From: WHSM01 sp050701635
GTDB lineage: Bacteria; Actinomycetota; Actinomycetes; Mycobacteriales; Micromonosporaceae
NCBI GenBank assembly: GCA_050701635.1
Contig: JBOGDF010000053.1
Location: 1 to 20,634, forward strand
Reading direction: 5' to 3'
Length of the DNA: 20,634 nt
Positions 13,400 through 20,634 of this stretch are shown here, in pieces. Numbering within the stretch: position 1 is the stretch's first letter; each line of letters begins with the position of its first letter. Under the pieces are notes generated by a model that worked only from the letters and a program-made list of their open reading frames with translations, made no database searches and was not told where the DNA came from. A program made the translations under genes and the position numbers.

Positions 13400-13789
13400 G
13401 TGTCAGCAGACCGGCCAGATCGCAGGCGAGGCGACGCGCGGTGGTATGCGCTGCTCGCGGTGGCCGCCGTCCTGGCCGGGTTGCTGGTGGGGTTCGGGCT
13501 GCAGTGCACCGACGGCATGGTGCACCACGGCGCCTTGGCCGAGCCAGCGCACCACCACGCCATGGCCGCGGCTCCGGGTGCCGCGGTGGAGGACGACGAC
13601 GGCATGGGCGGCATGGCCCAGGCGTGCCTGACCGCGGTGGTCGCGGTCGGTTTCGCGATGTTGCTGTTGGTCGCGGCGGTCGGTGCGCCCGCGGCGGTGC
13701 GGGGTGCTCGCCCGACAGTGGTGGTACGCCTGCGGCAGCGGCCGCGCCGCCGGCTCACGCTGGCACAGCTGTGCCTGTCGCGTACGTAG
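13400..13789 (+). CDS. Small membrane protein rich in His/Met between helices (129 aa)
   Basis: Two hydrophobic segments (ALLAVAAVLAGLLVGFGLQC, ~17-36, and TAVVAVGFAMLLLVAAVG, ~78-95) enclose an extracytoplasmic loop with MVHHGALAEPAHHHAM and DDGMGGMAQ, rich in possible copper ligands. The architecture resembles the actinomycete DUF6153 family found beside copper genes. GTG 13400 follows GGAG at seven bases. The next two genes encode a cupredoxin-fused membrane protein and an HMA chaperone, so a periplasmic copper-binding role is a reasonable inference. The Arg-rich tail would be cytoplasmic. Confidence 0.75.
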   Translation: MSADRPDRRRGDARWYALLAVAAVLAGLLVGFGLQCTDGMVHHGALAEPAHHHAMAAAPGAAVEDDDGMGGMAQACLTAVVAVGFAMLLLVAAVGAPAAVRGARPTVVVRLRQRPRRRLTLAQLCLSRT

Positions 13790-13864
13790 GGGAGAGGTCT
13801 GCCTTCTGCCAGCCCGGCTCGGGCCGGCGTCCTCGCTCACCTTCCCTTTCGTCATAGGAGCACC

Positions 13865-15046
13865 ATGTCTCAGTTGTACGCGGTCCTGGTGACCGGGTTG
13901 TTCGCCGGCGGTGTGTCGTGCGCTGCCGTACAGGGGGGCCTGCTGGCCGGGCTGGTCGCCCGGCAGCGCCCCGAGCCCGTCGCGGCCTCGTCGGGCAAAC
14001 GCGGCAAGCCCGTCCGCGCCGGAGCTGGCAAGACAGCCCGAGCCGGCAAGACAGCCGGAGCCGGCAAGGCCGTTCGCGCCGGGGCTGGCAAGGCTGGTGT
14101 GTCGCCGGGCGCTTCCGGCGGAGTGGGGAAGCGGCTGGTCGACGATTTGGCGCCGGTGGGCGGATTCCTCGCCGGCAAGCTGGTCTCGCACGCGGTGGTG
14201 GGGGCGGCGTTGGGTGCGCTGGGCGGCCTGGTGGAGCTCTCGCTCGCGACCCGTACGTACGCCCAGCTCGCCGCCGGCGTACTGGTGATCGTGTTCGGGT
14301 TGGCGCAGCTGGGCGTACCGGGCTTCAAGGACATCGTGATCCAGCCGCCGGCGTCCTGGTCCCGGCTGGCGCGCGGTCAGGCCCGCTCCGAGTCGGTGTT
14401 CGCGCCGACCCTGCTGGGGCTGGCGAGCGTACTGATCCCGTGCGGCGTGACCCTGTCGGTGATGGCGCTCGCCGTGACCTCCGGCTCGTGGTGGGCCGGC
14501 GCCGCCACCATGGCGGTGTTCGTCCTGGGGACCAGCCCGTTGTTCGCCATCCTCGGGTACGCCGCCCGCAGGGCCGCCACCGCCTGGCGCGGCCGGCTCG
14601 CGGTCGCCACCGGCGTGGTGCTGCTGGTGGTCGGGCTCTACACCTTCAACGGCGGCCTGGAGCTGGCGGGTTCGCCGCTGGCCGCCAGCCGGATCGCCGC
14701 CTCCTTCGGCTCGCCGGCCGACGCCGGCGGGGGCTCGTCCGAGACCGGCGACGGCTCGCCGGTGTCGGTGGCCGACGGCAAGCAGACCGTGGTGGTCACC
14801 GCGGTGACGGGGGCGTACCAGCCGGCCGAGCTGACGGTGAAGGCCGGCCTGCCGACCACACTGGTCGTACGGTCGGAGAACGCGCAGGGCTGCGTACGGT
14901 CCTTCGTGATCCCGTCGCTGAACAAGCAGCTGGTGCTGCCGGCCAACGGCGACACCACGATCGACCTCGGCACCCTGAAGCCGGGTCGTCTGGACTACAG
15001 CTGCGGCATGGGCATGTACACCGGCGCGCTGACCATCGAGGCATGA
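13865..15046 (+). CDS. DsbD_2/SafE-like membrane protein with C-terminal cupredoxin domain
   Basis: A 393-residue copper-handling membrane protein. The first membrane helix (~3-30) is followed by an odd Gly-Lys-Ala linker (~38-80). About five more helices of the cytochrome c biogenesis/sulfite exporter-like fold (PF13386-type) come next, with the signature VLIPCGVTLSVM and LGTSPLFAILGYAAR. From ~305 a single cupredoxin domain follows (AYQPAELTVKAG, SENAQGC, GRLDYSCGMGMYTG), with Cys and Met as likely copper ligands. The family is associated with copper export or delivery to periplasmic enzymes. ATG 13865 has AGGAG 6 nt upstream. It overlaps the HMA gene (ATGA), so both belong to one operon. 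Confidence 0.85.
   Translation: MSQLYAVLVTGLFAGGVSCAAVQGGLLAGLVARQRPEPVAASSGKRGKPVRAGAGKTARAGKTAGAGKAVRAGAGKAGVSPGASGGVGKRLVDDLAPVGGFLAGKLVSHAVVGAALGALGGLVELSLATRTYAQLAAGVLVIVFGLAQLGVPGFKDIVIQPPASWSRLARGQARSESVFAPTLLGLASVLIPCGVTLSVMALAVTSGSWWAGAATMAVFVLGTSPLFAILGYAARRAATAWRGRLAVATGVVLLVVGLYTFNGGLELAGSPLAASRIAASFGSPADAGGGSSETGDGSPVSVADGKQTVVVTAVTGAYQPAELTVKAGLPTTLVVRSENAQGCVRSFVIPSLNKQLVLPANGDTTIDLGTLKPGRLDYSCGMGMYTGALTIEA
14013..14096 (+). repeat. In-frame GC-rich tandem repeat coding an Ala-Gly-Lys linker
   Basis: Five imperfect copies of a 15-18 bp unit built on GCCGGAGCTGGCAAG encode repeated (R/A)AGAGK(T/A)-like residues inside the DsbD_2-cupredoxin gene. The unit varies in length by whole codons, so the frame is kept. 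The basic linker joins helix 1 to the rest of the membrane domain and probably varies among strains. Confidence 0.7.
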
Positions 15047-15267
15047 CCATGTCGGAGACCTGGACCTTCGCCGTCACCGGGATGCACTGTGGCAGCTGTG
15101 GCCTGCTCATCGACGACGCCCTGGAGGACGTCGACGGGGTGCTCGCCGCCTCGACCAGCGTCAAGCTGGGCGTGACCACGGTGCGCGTCGACCCGACCCG
15201 TACCCGTCCGGACGCGGTGGTCGCCGCGATCACCGCCGAAGGGTACGCCGCCGAGCACACCGCCTGA
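15043..15267 (+). CDS. Heavy-metal-associated (HMA) copper chaperone, CopZ-like
   Basis: A 74-residue HMA domain with the metal-binding VTGMHCGSCG (Cys18 and Cys21), then LIDDALEDVDGVLAASTSV and a C-terminal ITAEGYAAE, the standard ferredoxin-like fold that carries Cu(I) in the cytoplasm. ATG 15043 overlaps the stop of the cupredoxin-fused membrane protein gene; ATG 15049 is an equal alternative. No copper P-type ATPase is in the window, so the chaperone may serve one elsewhere or hand copper to the membrane protein. Copper supply to respiratory enzymes is possible. Confidence 0.92.
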   Translation: MTMSETWTFAVTGMHCGSCGLLIDDALEDVDGVLAASTSVKLGVTTVRVDPTRTRPDAVVAAITAEGYAAEHTA

Positions 15268-15270
15268 CCC

Positions 15271-15330
15271 TCAGCCGGCGCCGCCGCCGGCGGGGCCGTC
15301 AGCCGGCGCCGCCTGGGCCGTCACCGGCGC
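15271..15330. repeat. Three GC-rich direct repeats between convergent genes
   Basis: TCAGCCGGCGCCGCC occurs twice (near 15272 and 15300) and a third, shortened copy TCACCGGCGCCG follows near 15319, spaced by about 28 and 19 bp. Each copy contains the palindrome CCGGCGCCGG or part of it and can form a hairpin. The block lies between the plus-strand HMA gene and the 3' end of the minus-strand XRE-NB-ARC remnant, a likely place for a bidirectional terminator. Confidence 0.5.
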
Positions 15331-15947
15331 CGTATGCGGCGAGGAAGACCCGTACGCCTTCGCGCCGCCGGTACGCCCCACGCGTCGATGAATCCCCGGA
15401 GCACCTCCGCCGGCGCGGCCGGACTGCCGGACGGGTCGAAGCCGCGCAGGTTGGCGTACAGCTGGCCGTCGGGGAAGCGGTCGGCGACCTCGCGCGCCCA
15501 GTGCACCGCCAGGGAGGTCTTGCCGATCCCCGCGGCGCCGGCGATCACCGCGACGGTCGCCCGCTCCGGTGCGGTCAGCAGTCCGGTCAGCTGATCCAGA
15601 TATCCGGTACGCCCGGCGAACCCCGCCACGTCGACCGGCAGCTGCGCCGGCACCGGCCGGTCCCCGAGACTGGGCGCCGCGGGTCGATCGCCCCCGTCCT
15701 CGAGTGCGTCGTCCCCCGCCAGCGCGGCCTGCTGGAAGCGGTCCCGCTCCGGGCCCGACAGCCGCAACGCGTCGGCGAGCAGCCGTACCGTGACGGCCCT
15801 CGGTCGCGTGATGTGGCCGGTCTCCAGGTTGCGCAGGGCGCGGCTGCTCACCCCGGCGCGCTGCGCCAGCTCCTCCTGGGAGATGCCGCGCTCACGGCGC
15901 TTGGCGCGCAGGTGCCGGCCGAACGTCGGGTCTTCCGCGGTGGCCAC
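15321..15947 (-). pseudogene. Second truncated XRE-NB-ARC regulator
   Basis: GTG 15947 starts a protein with a helix-turn-helix (RHLRAKRRERGISQEELAQR, then RNLETGHI), a Pro-rich linker, and NB-ARC with GFAGRTGYLDQL, P-loop IAGAAGIGKTSLAVHWA and YANLRGFDPSG. Family members then continue through RNBS/GLPL motifs and TPRs. Here similarity stops after FIDAWGVPA at about 15372, and an Arg-rich out-of-frame tail ends at 15321. In another minus-strand frame the same DNA reads EGVRVFLAAYGAGDGPGGAG and a stop, which looks like the end of a different gene joined by deletion. The start lies 4 bp after the GNAT gene stop, so both were one transcript. It is likely non-functional as an NTPase switch. Confidence 0.75.
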
Positions 15948-15950
15948 CGG

Positions 15951-16460
15951 CTAACGGTCACCGCCCGGTATCTCGAGATTGGAGTAGTACGCCGCCGAGA
16001 ACGGGAACGCCTCGGCGATCCAGTGTCGCAGCGCGTCGTACAGCCGGGCGTAGTAACCCTGGCGGTACGCCGCCGGGGTCACCCACCAGCTGACGTCCAC
16101 GTCGTACCGGAGGAGTTCGTCGGTCAGCTCGGTACGCCGTCCCATCGGATACAGGTAGCAGCACCCGAGATACCGGCCGGCGTCGTCGTACACGGCGTAC
16201 GCGAAGGAGTAGCCCTCGCGGAACTCCAGCTCGTGCCACACCAGGTCGACGTAGTTGAACTCCTCGGTGACCGGCTCGGTCGGCCAGCCGCCGCCCCGGG
16301 TGCGCTGGATCAGCTCCAGGCTGGCGTTGATGCCCTTGACGTCCTCGGCCAGGTCCGCCCGGGAGATCGTCCGCGCCCGGATGTCCTGGTACGCCAGCTC
16401 AGCCGGCGCCGCGTACCCCTGTGGTAGGTCGAGAGACTTCACCAGACCGCGGTAGTCCAC
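15951..16460 (-). CDS. GNAT-family N-acetyltransferase
   Basis: A 169-residue protein with a GNAT-like fold: a long N-terminal helix region, the strand YSFAYAVYDDAGRYLGCCYL, then WWVTPAAYRQGYYARLYDAL, which is the acetyl-CoA binding turn and following helix (motif A region), and the terminal AAYYSNLEIP. Such enzymes acetylate amines of small molecules or proteins; the substrate is unknown. GTG 16460 is chosen because GAGGAG stands five bases upstream. An earlier ATG at 16493 would add 11 residues. It is divergent from the ATP-grasp gene and directly upstream of the truncated regulator. Confidence 0.75.
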   Translation of the reverse strand: MDYRGLVKSLDLPQGYAAPAELAYQDIRARTISRADLAEDVKGINASLELIQRTRGGGWPTEPVTEEFNYVDLVWHELEFREGYSFAYAVYDDAGRYLGCCYLYPMGRRTELTDELLRYDVDVSWWVTPAAYRQGYYARLYDALRHWIAEAFPFSAAYYSNLEIPGGDR

Positions 16461-16590
16461 GCCTTCTCCTCGTCCGTGCTGTCGGGCATTCATTGTGTCG
16501 CGCCCCACCAGCCGTGGGGGACGTCGGTGCGCCGTGTAAGGATCGGTGAGCGGGCTCGGGGCGTACCGGCCGGCGGAGGAGGTGTACGTC

Positions 16591-17469
16591 GTGGCGGACG
16601 TGCTGTTGGTGGGCAGTACGCGGATGCTCCAGGAACCAGGCGGCGAGCAGCTGGTGGCGGGGCTGGCCGCGCGCGGAGTGACGGCGCGCTGGGTGCGCTG
16701 GGACGACCCGGAGGTCGACTGGTCCGCCGCCCGCGTGGTGGCGGTACGCGCGACCTGGGATTACCACGAGCGGCTCCCCGAGTTCCTGGCCTGGGCGAAG
16801 GCGGTGGACGCGTCGTCGCACCTGCTCAATGGTGCCGAGGCGTTCGTGTGGAACACCGACAAGGCGTACCTGATGGAGCTGGTGCGGGCCGGCGTACCGG
16901 TGGTGCCGTCGCAGGTGGTCACCGACCGGGACGGGCTGGGGCGGGCCGCGGCGGCGTACCGCGGGCGGGTGGTGATCAAGCCGTGCGTCAGCATCGGCGG
17001 GATCGGCCTGGTGGTCTTCGACCGGGCCGCGGACGTCGCGGCGGCGGCCGCCGGGGAGGCCGACGCGGCGGGGCTGGGCGACGGGCCGTGGCTGGTGCAG
17101 CCGGTGGTGGAGTCGGTGAGTACGGAGGGCGAGACCTCGGTGTTCGTGATCGGCGGCCAGGTCACCGGACAGGTACGCAAACTCCCCGCGGGCCGGGAGA
17201 TCCGGGTGCACGAGCAGTACGGCGGCCGGTCGATCCCGGTCGACGTCGACGCCGCCGCCGCGGAGCTCGCCCGCACCACCGTGGCCGCCGCGGAGCGGTT
17301 GTTGCGCGGCTCCCTGCCGTACGCCCGGGTGGACCTGATGCGGATGCCCGACGGCGCGCTGGTGGTCGGCGAGCTGGAGGTGACCGAGCCGGGCCTCTAC
17401 CTGGACGTGACGCCGCAACACGGCGAGGCGTTCTGCGACCTGGTGGCGCGGCTGGTGGCGCCGGCCTGA
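16591..17469 (+). CDS. ATP-grasp ligase (RimK/DcsG-like)
   Basis: A 292-residue ATP-grasp enzyme that should join a carboxylate to an amine through an acyl phosphate. The N-terminal domain has VVAVRATWDYHERLPEFLAW, typical of the group that includes the cycloserine ligase DcsG. The ATP-grasp fold shows NTDKAYLMELVRAGVPVVPS, RVVIKPCVSIGG (lysine and glycine-rich loop), WLVQPVVES, and the metal-binding ARVDLMRM with ELEVTEPGLYLD. GTG 16591 is preferred because GGAGGAGGTG lies 8 nt upstream; GTG 16546 would add 15 residues. It stands alone before the cyd genes. Substrates are unknown. Confidence 0.85.
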   Translation: MADVLLVGSTRMLQEPGGEQLVAGLAARGVTARWVRWDDPEVDWSAARVVAVRATWDYHERLPEFLAWAKAVDASSHLLNGAEAFVWNTDKAYLMELVRAGVPVVPSQVVTDRDGLGRAAAAYRGRVVIKPCVSIGGIGLVVFDRAADVAAAAAGEADAAGLGDGPWLVQPVVESVSTEGETSVFVIGGQVTGQVRKLPAGREIRVHEQYGGRSIPVDVDAAAAELARTTVAAAERLLRGSLPYARVDLMRMPDGALVVGELEVTEPGLYLDVTPQHGEAFCDLVARLVAPA

Positions 17470-17514
17470 GCGGTGCGGTCTCCTACCCAGGCCGGGTACG
17501 AAGCCCTACCGGGG

Positions 17515-17532
17515 GCGGGACCTGAGTCCCGC
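17515..17532. promoter_or_regulatory. Palindrome GCGGGAC-CTGA-GTCCCGC, DosR/DevR-like box upstream of cydA
   Basis: A perfect 7-bp inverted repeat around a 4-bp centre stands 48 bp before cydA. The core GGGACCTGAGTCCC fits 12 of 14 positions of the mycobacterial DosR consensus GGGACTWWAGTCCC as I remember it. A weaker GGG(N8)CCT-like match lies about 23 bp upstream near 17494. Hypoxia control of cytochrome bd makes sense physiologically. A plain hairpin is the alternative. Confidence 0.5.
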
Positions 17533-17579
17533 GAGGTAAATCCCGGAGTCAGATGTCGGGCCGGTGATCCTCCGGGAGC

Positions 17580-19172
17580 ATGATGCGCGTGGACGTTCTT
17601 GATCTCGCGCGCTGGCAGTTCGGCATCACCACGGTCTACCACTTCCTGATGGTGCCGCTGACGATCGGACTCGCGGTGCTGGTCGCCGGTATGCAGACCG
17701 CGTGGGTACGCACCGGCAAGCCGCACTACCTGGCGATGACCAAGTTCTGGGGCAAGCTGCTCCTGATCAACTTCGCGATGGGGGTGGTCACCGGGATCGT
17801 GCAGGAGTTCCAGTTCGGGATGAGCTGGAGCGCGTACTCCCGGTTCGTGGGTGATGTTTTCGGGGCGCCGCTGGCGATGGAAGGGCTCGTGGCGTTCTTC
17901 GTCGAGTCGACCTTCCTGGGGCTGTGGATCTTCGGGTGGGACCGGCTGCCGAAGCGCGTACACCTGGCGTGCGTGTGGGCGTTTTCGCTGGCCGCGATGG
18001 CGTCGGCGTACTTCATCCTGGCGGCCAACTCGTGGATGCAGCATCCGGTCGGGGTGGTGCTGGTCGACGGCAAACCGCAGCTCACCTCGATCGCCGCGGT
18101 GCTCACCAACAACACCGCGCTCGCCACCGTCCCGCACACCCTCGCCGGCTCGTTCGCGGTCGCCGGCTCGTTCCTGGTCGGCATCGCCGCCTGGCAAATC
18201 GCCCGCAGCCGCACCGCCGACGGCGAAACCAGCGGCGGCGAAGCCGCCGCCACCGCCGAGGCCGCCGACAAGGCCGCCGCCACCGCCGACAGCGAAACCA
18301 CAGACGGGGAGATCGCCGAGCGGGATCACCGCGCGTGGCGGGCGTCGCTGAAGCTGGGCGGGTGGGTCGGCATGGTGGCCTTTGCCGCGCTGGCGCTGAC
18401 CGGGGACTGGCAGGCGAAGCTGATGTTCGAGCAGCAGCCGATGAAGATGGCGGCCGCCGAGGCGCTGTGCGAGACCGAGCGGCCTGCCGGCTTCTCGATC
18501 TTCGCCTGGGGGGACGTACGCCGTCCCGACTGCGACAACGTCAAGTCGATCCCGATCCCGGCGCTGCTGTCTTACCTGGCCAACGGCGACGTGGACTCCG
18601 AGGTGAAGGGCGTCGAGGAGCTGGTGCCGGCGTACCAGGCGAAATACGGCGACCGCTACCCGGACGATCCCCGGCTCGGTGAGCTGGCCGGAAAGCCGAT
18701 CGACTACGTACCGAACCTGCCGGTGACGTACTGGGGGTTCCGGCTGATGATCGGGCTCGGGGCGCTCGCCGCGTTCGGCGCCGCTGCGGCGCTGTGGCTG
18801 ACCCGGCGGGGGCGGTTCCCGGGTGGACGGTGGTTCCCCCGGTTGGCGCTGCTGGGGATCGCGCTGCCGTTCCTGGCCAACAGCTTCGGCTGGATCTTCA
18901 CCGAGATGGGGCGCCAGCCGTTCGTGGTGGTGCCGAACCCGACCGGCGTCGACGGCGTCTTCATGTACACCGCGATGGGCGTCTCGGGGCTGTCCACCGC
19001 GGAGGTCTGGACGTCGCTGATCTCGCTCACGGTGGCGTACGGGGTGCTCGCCGTAGTCGAGGTCTTCCTGCTCCGGCGGTACGTGCGCGCCGGGATCGCC
19101 GGGGTGATGCCCCCGCCGGCACCGCCGGACACCGAGGCCGAGGACCGCGACGTGCTGGCGTTCGCGTACTAG
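17580..19172 (+). CDS. cydA: Cytochrome bd oxidase subunit I
   Basis: CydA carries the quinol site and hemes b558, b595 and d of the high-affinity oxygen reductase in the cytoplasmic membrane. Seen here are His21 (TTVYHF, heme b595/d ligand), Glu101 and Glu109 (MEGLVAFFVEST, proton path), His186 (TVPHTLAG, b558), the Q-loop DWQAKLMFEQQPMKMAAAEA and GRQPF near the C-terminal helices. The length of 530 aa is slightly above usual because of an Ala/Thr/Glu-rich insert (~212-246), coded by repetitive DNA, in the loop after helix 5. ATG 17580 is next to a second ATG at 17583. cydB follows after 12 bp. Confidence 0.95.
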   Translation: MMRVDVLDLARWQFGITTVYHFLMVPLTIGLAVLVAGMQTAWVRTGKPHYLAMTKFWGKLLLINFAMGVVTGIVQEFQFGMSWSAYSRFVGDVFGAPLAMEGLVAFFVESTFLGLWIFGWDRLPKRVHLACVWAFSLAAMASAYFILAANSWMQHPVGVVLVDGKPQLTSIAAVLTNNTALATVPHTLAGSFAVAGSFLVGIAAWQIARSRTADGETSGGEAAATAEAADKAAATADSETTDGEIAERDHRAWRASLKLGGWVGMVAFAALALTGDWQAKLMFEQQPMKMAAAEALCETERPAGFSIFAWGDVRRPDCDNVKSIPIPALLSYLANGDVDSEVKGVEELVPAYQAKYGDRYPDDPRLGELAGKPIDYVPNLPVTYWGFRLMIGLGALAAFGAAAALWLTRRGRFPGGRWFPRLALLGIALPFLANSFGWIFTEMGRQPFVVVPNPTGVDGVFMYTAMGVSGLSTAEVWTSLISLTVAYGVLAVVEVFLLRRYVRAGIAGVMPPPAPPDTEAEDRDVLAFAY

Positions 19173-19184
19173 AGGGGATCGACG

Positions 19185-20192
19185 ATGGATCTCGCGACAC
19201 TGTGGTTCCTGATCATCGCGGTGCTCTGGCTGGGCTACCTGTTCCTGGAGGGCTTCGACTTCGGGGTCGGGATGCTGCTGCCGATCCTCGGCCGCACCGA
19301 GCAGGAGCGCCGCGTCATGATCAACACGATCGGGCCGGTATGGGACGGCAACGAGGTCTGGCTGCTGGTCGCCGCCGGCGCCACGTTCGCCGCCTTCCCG
19401 GGCTGGTACGCGTCGCTGTTCTCCACCGCGTACCTCCCCGTGTTGGTTTTCCTGCTGGCGCTGATCGGGCGAGGCGTGGCATTCGAGTACCGCGGCAAGG
19501 TCGACTCTGACCGCTGGCGGCGCGGCTGGGACCGGGTGATCGTGGTCGGTTCCTGGGTGCCGGCGCTCGGGGTCGGCGCGCTGCTCACCACCAACGTGGT
19601 CGGGCTGCCGATCGACGCCCACGGGGACCGGGTGGGCGGCGCGTTCGCCATGGTCGGGCCGATGACGCTGCTCGGCGCCGTGGCGATCGCCGGCTACGCG
19701 CTGGTGCACGGCGCGGTGTTCGTCACGCTGAAGACCGACGGCCCGATCCGGGAAAGAGCGCGCCGGCTGGCGTTGCGGGCCGGCCCGGTGGCGCTGCTCC
19801 CGCTGGTTGCCCTGTTGCTGCTGATCCAGTGGGGGTACGGCGCGCGCTGGGGCTGGGCCGTCGTCGCCGTCATCGGGCTGGCCGCCGTCGCCGCGCTGCT
19901 GCGGCTGCGGGCCCGGCGGGAAGGGCAGGCGTTCGGGCTGCTCGGCGTCGCGGTCGCCGGCACCGTGGTGGCGCTGTTCGGCGCGCTCTACCCGAACGTC
20001 GTACCGTCCACTGTGGACCCTGCGTACTCGTTGACGATCGCGGACACCGCGTCCAGCCCGTACACCCTGACGGTGATGAGCTGGCTTGCGCTCTTCGGTA
20101 CGCCCGCCGTGCTGGTCTACCAGGGCTGGACGTACTGGGTGTTCCGGAAGCGGATCGCCACCCGGCACCTGCCGCCGGTGCACGTGCCGTGA
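19185..20192 (+). CDS. cydB: Cytochrome bd oxidase subunit II
   Basis: A 335-residue membrane protein with the CydB opening LWFLIIAVLWLGYLFLEGFD, then FGVGMLLPILGR and WDGNEVWLLVAAGATFAAFP, GWYASLFSTAYLP and IGRGVAFEYRGK. About eight or nine membrane helices follow. CydB pairs with CydA and stabilises the heme-carrying subunit. ATG 19185 has GAGGGG 7 nt upstream. The gene ends by overlapping the next start (GTGA), so cydA, cydB and the ABC exporter gene form one operon. Confidence 0.95.
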   Translation: MDLATLWFLIIAVLWLGYLFLEGFDFGVGMLLPILGRTEQERRVMINTIGPVWDGNEVWLLVAAGATFAAFPGWYASLFSTAYLPVLVFLLALIGRGVAFEYRGKVDSDRWRRGWDRVIVVGSWVPALGVGALLTTNVVGLPIDAHGDRVGGAFAMVGPMTLLGAVAIAGYALVHGAVFVTLKTDGPIRERARRLALRAGPVALLPLVALLLLIQWGYGARWGWAVVAVIGLAAVAALLRLRARREGQAFGLLGVAVAGTVVALFGALYPNVVPSTVDPAYSLTIADTASSPYTLTVMSWLALFGTPAVLVYQGWTYWVFRKRIATRHLPPVHVP

Positions 20193-20634
20193 GCCGCGGC
20201 CCGGTCGCCGACCTGGTACGGCTCTCGCCCACCGCCCGCCGGGCGCTGATCGGGTGCGCGCTGCTCGCCGCCGCCAGCGCGGTCGCGTTGGTGGTGCAGG
20301 CGTGGGCGCTCGCCAACGCCCTGGCCGCGATCATGGCGCTGGGCGGGCCGGGCGGCGGGTCGGCCTCAGGCGGCGGGCCGGCCTTCCCGGCGGGCGGGCT
20401 GGCCTCCCCGGCCGACGGGGCCTCCCCGGCGGACCGGCTGGCCTCCCTGGCCGGCGGGCCGGTGGGTGGCTGGCTGGTGGTGTTGGCGGCGGCGGTGGTG
20501 GCGCGGGCGGGGCTGAGCTGGGCGACCCAGGTGGTGGCGGCGCAGGCGGCGGCCGGTGCCAAGGCGGAGCTGCGGAGCGCGCTGCTGGACCGGTCGCTGG
20601 CGCTCGGGCCGGAGTGGATCGCGCGGCGTGGCGC
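20189..20634 (+). CDS. cydD: Thiol-reductant ABC exporter subunit CydD, 5' part
   Basis: GTG 20189 overlaps the cydB stop. The first 148 residues show two membrane helices (LIGCALLAAASAVALVVQAW and WLVVLAAAVVARAGLSWATQ) followed by AAGAKAELRSALLDRSLALGP, as in CydD, half of the CydDC exporter of cysteine/glutathione needed to assemble cytochrome bd. The nucleotide-binding domain lies beyond the window. The loop between helices 1 and 2 is expanded by a Gly/Pro/Ala/Ser-rich stretch coded by imperfect repeats (about 20342-20460). A CydDC fusion, common in actinomycetes, cannot be excluded. Confidence 0.85.
   Translation, partial: MSRGPVADLVRLSPTARRALIGCALLAAASAVALVVQAWALANALAAIMALGGPGGGSASGGGPAFPAGGLASPADGASPADRLASLAGGPVGGWLVVLAAAVVARAGLSWATQVVAAQAAAGAKAELRSALLDRSLALGPEWIARRG

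Noticed and set aside
13918..15267. 449-codon plus-strand frame fused to the HMA domain
   Set aside because: Its first ~375 codons are an out-of-frame reading of the DsbD_2-cupredoxin gene (Arg/Gly-rich). Only the last 74 codons, from ATG 15043, are real.
17397..20183. 928-codon open frame on the minus strand across the cyd genes
   Set aside because: It is antisense to cydA and cydB, which have all conserved residues. Its product is Arg/Gln/His/Pro-rich low complexity, the usual shadow of GC-rich coding DNA.
1..20634. CRISPR arrays, tRNA or rRNA genes
   Set aside because: I saw no regularly spaced repeats with unique spacers and no cloverleaf or rRNA-like stretches, including at the suggested island edges near 888 and 11872. 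No matching att repeats were found there by eye.

Overview
This is high-GC actinobacterial DNA. The evidence is G/C-dominated third codon positions, GTG and TTG starts, many ATGA/GTGA gene overlaps, and typical actinomycete families (XRE-DUF5753 with DUF397, XRE-NB-ARC regulators, cydABD). The frequent use of GTA codons and 'gtac' on the right side (12.4-20.6 kb) would fit Micromonosporaceae, but that is a guess from style and not proven.

Layout. (1) 1-370: 5' part of a Tat-exported beta-carbonic anhydrase gene (minus), broken by a one-base frameshift and running off the edge. (2) 518-1356: a scar made of a TPR fragment of a regulator, the first ~210 bp of an IS3-family element, and two stubs of minus-strand genes. 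(3) 1476-7817: a compact minus-strand operon, in transcription order an Fe(II)/2-oxoglutarate dioxygenase of the clavaminate-synthase/VioC type, an arginine:glycine-type amidinotransferase, an APH-fold kinase, a class I lysyl-tRNA synthetase and a class II lysyl-tRNA synthetase. (4) 8017-10198: six small, mostly overlapping minus-strand genes, four of them with paired cysteines and two with membrane segments. They are divergent from (5) 10375-11714: an XRE-DUF5753 regulator with two DUF397 partners. A long inverted repeat lies between the two units. (6) 11854-12255: the N-terminal third of an XRE-NB-ARC regulator, cut just after the P-loop. (7) 12467-20634: chromosome-like genes: Gfo/Idh/MocA oxidoreductase, a copper module (H/M-rich membrane protein, DsbD_2-type membrane protein with a cupredoxin tail, HMA chaperone), another truncated XRE-NB-ARC gene, a GNAT enzyme, an ATP-grasp ligase, and cytochrome bd oxidase genes cydA-cydB-cydD.

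The most interesting item is block 3. Class I and class II LysRS are unrelated enzymes for the same reaction, and most organisms have only one. Here they overlap by 4 bp in one operon with enzymes that hydroxylate, guanidinylate and phosphorylate basic amino acids. The class II enzyme keeps its catalytic scaffold but has changed several residues of the lysine pocket. I read this as an undescribed pathway for a modified lysine or homoarginine (an antimetabolite or tRNA-delivered building block), with the synthetases giving self-resistance and/or activating the unusual amino acid. No NRPS, PEARL-type ligase or exporter is visible in the window.

The TPR fragment at 518-887 and the XRE-NB-ARC fragment at 11854-12255 are on the same strand, in the order expected for one regulator read from right to left. 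The ~11 kb between them may therefore be an acquired island that entered and partly deleted such a gene.
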